Positions 62,112 through 64,000 of a DNA stretch of 64,000 nt are shown here, in pieces. This stretch comes from Taklimakanibacter lacteus (GTDB lineage Bacteria; Pseudomonadota; Alphaproteobacteria; Rhizobiales; Aestuariivirgaceae): the NCBI GenBank assembly GCA_003576695.1, contig QOZQ01000006.1, positions 62,001 to 126,000 of the forward strand. Direction: 5' to 3'. Position numbers and translations under genes: made by a program. Every line of letters starts with the position of its first letter. Position 1 is the first letter of the stretch. The notes under the pieces were generated by a model. It searched no databases, was not told where the DNA came from, and was given only the letters and a program-made list of their open reading frames with translations.

Positions 62112-63122
62112 ATGAGTTTGGCAAAGTGGCGCAAGGGCCTGTTGCTGCTTGTATCGATGGTCTGCCTGGGAGCCTGTACCGGCCGGCCGTTGCAATCGGT
62201 GTCGTTGGATGGCGAGGAATTGCCCTATTTCGGGATAATCTATTCTCTCCCGCGGGGATATCTGCCGGTGTCGATCAAGACGGACGCAAGCAACAACGTA
62301 GTCATCACCGAGCCGACGCAGAAAATTCTGCCCGATCCGAATACGAAATTCTCGCTTACCCTGAGAAACAGCGCCTTCGCGCATGACGACCAGACCGTGA
62401 CAACGACGGCTGATGGCTTGCTGTCCACTGTGAATGCCATCAACGAAGACCAGAGCGTGGAGATCGTCAAGAAGATCATCGAGCTCGTTACCAACGTAGC
62501 GAAGGTCGGCGTGGTCAGGCTGGCAGCGCCGAGGCAGTTCTCGGTCACGACGGTCATCGACCCGTTCAATCCACGCGGCGAATTGCACCGGCTGGAAGAA
62601 ATCACCGGTTTCAAGTTCGCCATCACGGATTTGTCGGGCGCGAAACTGCCACGCTACGACGAAGAATACGAGCGGCAGGTCACGGCCAGTTGCGATGCCA
62701 GTGTGTGTTTCAGAATTCTGACCCCGGTGATGCTGACGATTTCGGGTCAGAGCAAGGAAAGTGAGGTCCTCGCCCGCTTTGTCGTTCTGGTGCCGAATCC
62801 CCGCCTGATTGGAACCTATGATGTGAGAAGGGGGCCCTGCATCAAGAAGACCAACGAGCTGGCATTCACGAACGGCGTCCTGACGAAGATCCGCGTCGAC
62901 AAGCCGAGCGAAGTCCTGGGCTGCCTTTCGATACCGATCGATGTCGCCAAGGCGATCGTTAGCATTCCGGCTGAGCTGTTCAAGGTCAAGCTCGAGAATA
63001 TCGGCCGCGACACGCAATTGGCGCAGGCGCAGACACAGGCAATCAATGCGCAGATCGCCTTGCTCAACGCCCAGGCTGCCTATCTGGCGCGCCAGCCCGC
63101 CCCGCCGCCTGCGCAGAATTGA
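62112..63122 (+). CDS. lipoprotein of unknown function with Ala/Gln-rich tail
   Basis: 336 residues. Lipobox in 'VSMVCLGACTGRP'. The middle part is mixed alpha/beta and without recognised domain; a Cys pair is seen in 'TASCDASVCF'. The tail (about the last 40 residues) is a regular Ala/Gln helix ('LAQAQTQAINAQIALLNAQ') ending in a Pro-rich stub. Likely periplasm-facing, anchored by lipid. Start at 62112; codon use is less GC-biased than in neighbours. Convergent with the PfkB gene. Confidence 0.65.
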   Translation: MSLAKWRKGLLLLVSMVCLGACTGRPLQSVSLDGEELPYFGIIYSLPRGYLPVSIKTDASNNVVITEPTQKILPDPNTKFSLTLRNSAFAHDDQTVTTTADGLLSTVNAINEDQSVEIVKKIIELVTNVAKVGVVRLAAPRQFSVTTVIDPFNPRGELHRLEEITGFKFAITDLSGAKLPRYDEEYERQVTASCDASVCFRILTPVMLTISGQSKESEVLARFVVLVPNPRLIGTYDVRRGPCIKKTNELAFTNGVLTKIRVDKPSEVLGCLSIPIDVAKAIVSIPAELFKVKLENIGRDTQLAQAQTQAINAQIALLNAQAAYLARQPAPPPAQN

Positions 63123-63179
63123 TCGGTGACGGCCGTATCAACTGTTCACGCCTTCGCGTCTCGCGATCCTGCGGTTGAA

Positions 63180-63980
63180 TCAATCCTGCGCGAAGCCGCC
63201 GAATATCCGGCAGGTCTCGGCGGCCGCGGCATGTCCCTCCACCAAGCATTCCGCGACGGGCCTGCCCGCGAGATGCGCCGACAGGAATCCGGCAATGAAG
63301 CTGTCGCCGGCGCCGGTCGTGTCCGTGACCGCAACCGGCAGCGCCGCGCCGCGGAAGAATTCACCACCTGAGGTGGCGAGCGATCCAAGCGGGCCGCGCA
63401 TGATGACGGCAAGCTTTGCACCGCCTGCAAGTGTTCGCTCGGCAAAGGCGCGCGCTTCGGCTTCGCTGCCGTCGGAAGAGATGAAAGCGATGGTGAGAGC
63501 GTCGGGCGTGATGTTCCGAGGCTCGGCATTGACCGAAAGGTCCTGCGAGACGCTCACCCCTGCCTGCACGAGCGCCCGCTTGGTGATGCCCGCATCATCG
63601 AGCCAGCCTATATGGACATGGCGCATCTTCATGAGCCGGATCATGTCTCTTTCATCGGGACGGTAGCCGCGGCAGACGCCGAAATCCTCCGACACGAAGT
63701 GACGGTCGCCGTCAGCGCCGGTGGCGATGACCGTGTGCGAGGTGCGTCCGCCGGCGATCGTCCTGAGCGAGGTCACATCGACGCTCTGCGACGCGAGGAC
63801 CTCTCGGGTTCGTCGCCCCTCCGGGTCATCGCCGACGGCGCCGAAATAAGCGGTCTCATGTCCGGCGCGGGCCAGATTGACCGCCACATTGACCGCATTG
63901 CCGCCGACCAGAGCGCGGTCGATCGGCGGCAGGTAGCGGTCGATGCAATTGTCGCCGACAGTCGCGATGCGGGCGATCAT
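63180..63980 (-). CDS. PfkB-family sugar kinase (FrlD-like)
   Basis: 266 residues from the ATG at 63980 ('MIARIATVGDNCIDRYL'); the frame also allows a start at 63998 near the edge. 'GDNCIDRYLPPIDRALVGGNAVNVAVNLARAGHETAYFGAVGDDPEG' resembles fructoselysine 6-kinase (FrlD), and 'VTDTTGAGDSFIAGFLS' holds the PfkB catalytic Asp. It phosphorylates a sugar or sugar amine; upstream partners lie outside the window. Confidence 0.88.
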   Translation of the reverse strand: MIARIATVGDNCIDRYLPPIDRALVGGNAVNVAVNLARAGHETAYFGAVGDDPEGRRTREVLASQSVDVTSLRTIAGGRTSHTVIATGADGDRHFVSEDFGVCRGYRPDERDMIRLMKMRHVHIGWLDDAGITKRALVQAGVSVSQDLSVNAEPRNITPDALTIAFISSDGSEAEARAFAERTLAGGAKLAVIMRGPLGSLATSGGEFFRGAALPVAVTDTTGAGDSFIAGFLSAHLAGRPVAECLVEGHAAAAETCRIFGGFAQD

Positions 63981-64000
63981 GCGGCGTTGCCGAGGCATGA

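Overview
The window is high-GC chromosomal DNA from an alphaproteobacterium, most likely of the order Hyphomicrobiales (Rhizobiales). The grounds are the sdhCDAB order with alphaproteobacterial-type subunits, a hemC-hemD-mitofilin(Mic60)-hemY cluster, a soluble NAD-dependent formate dehydrogenase operon (fdsG-fdsB-fdsA-fdhD-fdsD) next to a LysR regulator, an Omp25-like barrel, Tat-exported binding proteins, and many short palindromic intergenic repeats of the kind common in rhizobia. There is no prophage, insertion sequence, CRISPR array or integrase. Genus and species cannot be decided from what is visible.

Layout. 1-4.6 kb: the 3' part of an unusual racemase/arginase-like fusion, facing a four-gene minus-strand operon (amidase, LprI/RsiV-like exported protein, exported intradiol dioxygenase-like protein, VOC protein). 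4.7-11.7 kb: gabT, an L,D-transpeptidase, a small membrane protein, a DCC thiol protein, a TPR/ATP-grasp protein, an outer-membrane barrel and a methyltransferase. 11.7-16.9 kb: prfC and sdhCDAB. 17-22.4 kb: a TetR-controlled operon coding for a bicupin and a polyamine-type ABC importer, with a palindromic operator. 22.5-28 kb: a TerB-like protein, a DUF2007-like protein, a glycine-zipper lipoprotein, pdxH, an SDR, metC and an HtrA-type protease. 28-34.9 kb: a deaminase, an FMN-binding protein, a class III aminotransferase, acsA, a DMT exporter, MarR and a methyltransferase. 35-42.6 kb: EVE, YciI, gpsA and tsaD, then divergently hemC, hemD, mic60, hemY and tRNA-Thr(CGT). 42.7-51.5 kb: mostly accessory genes (cupin, flavin monooxygenase, exported nucleosidase, GNAT, a vWA-like/membrane pair, a second L,D-transpeptidase, HTH and HIRAN-like genes). 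51.7-58.9 kb: LysR plus the fds formate dehydrogenase operon. 58.9-64 kb: SDR, glutamine amidotransferase, SMP-30 lactonase, tautomerase, a lipoprotein and a PfkB kinase at the right edge.

How the genes work together. Central metabolism is well represented: succinate oxidation, acetate activation, formate oxidation to NADH, early tetrapyrrole synthesis beside a cristae-type membrane organiser, glycerol-3-phosphate synthesis, and several PLP enzymes (gabT, metC, a class III aminotransferase) near pdxH, which makes PLP. Amine and polyamine use is suggested by the ABC importer, gabT and the aminotransferase.

The most unusual items are the racemase/pseudo-arginase fusion, the TPR/ATP-grasp protein, the exported vWA-like plus four-helix membrane pair, the HTH plus membrane-anchored HIRAN-like pair, and several families of modular palindromic repeats, one copy of which lies inside the fds operon. 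Functions are read from motifs by eye; no database search was run.
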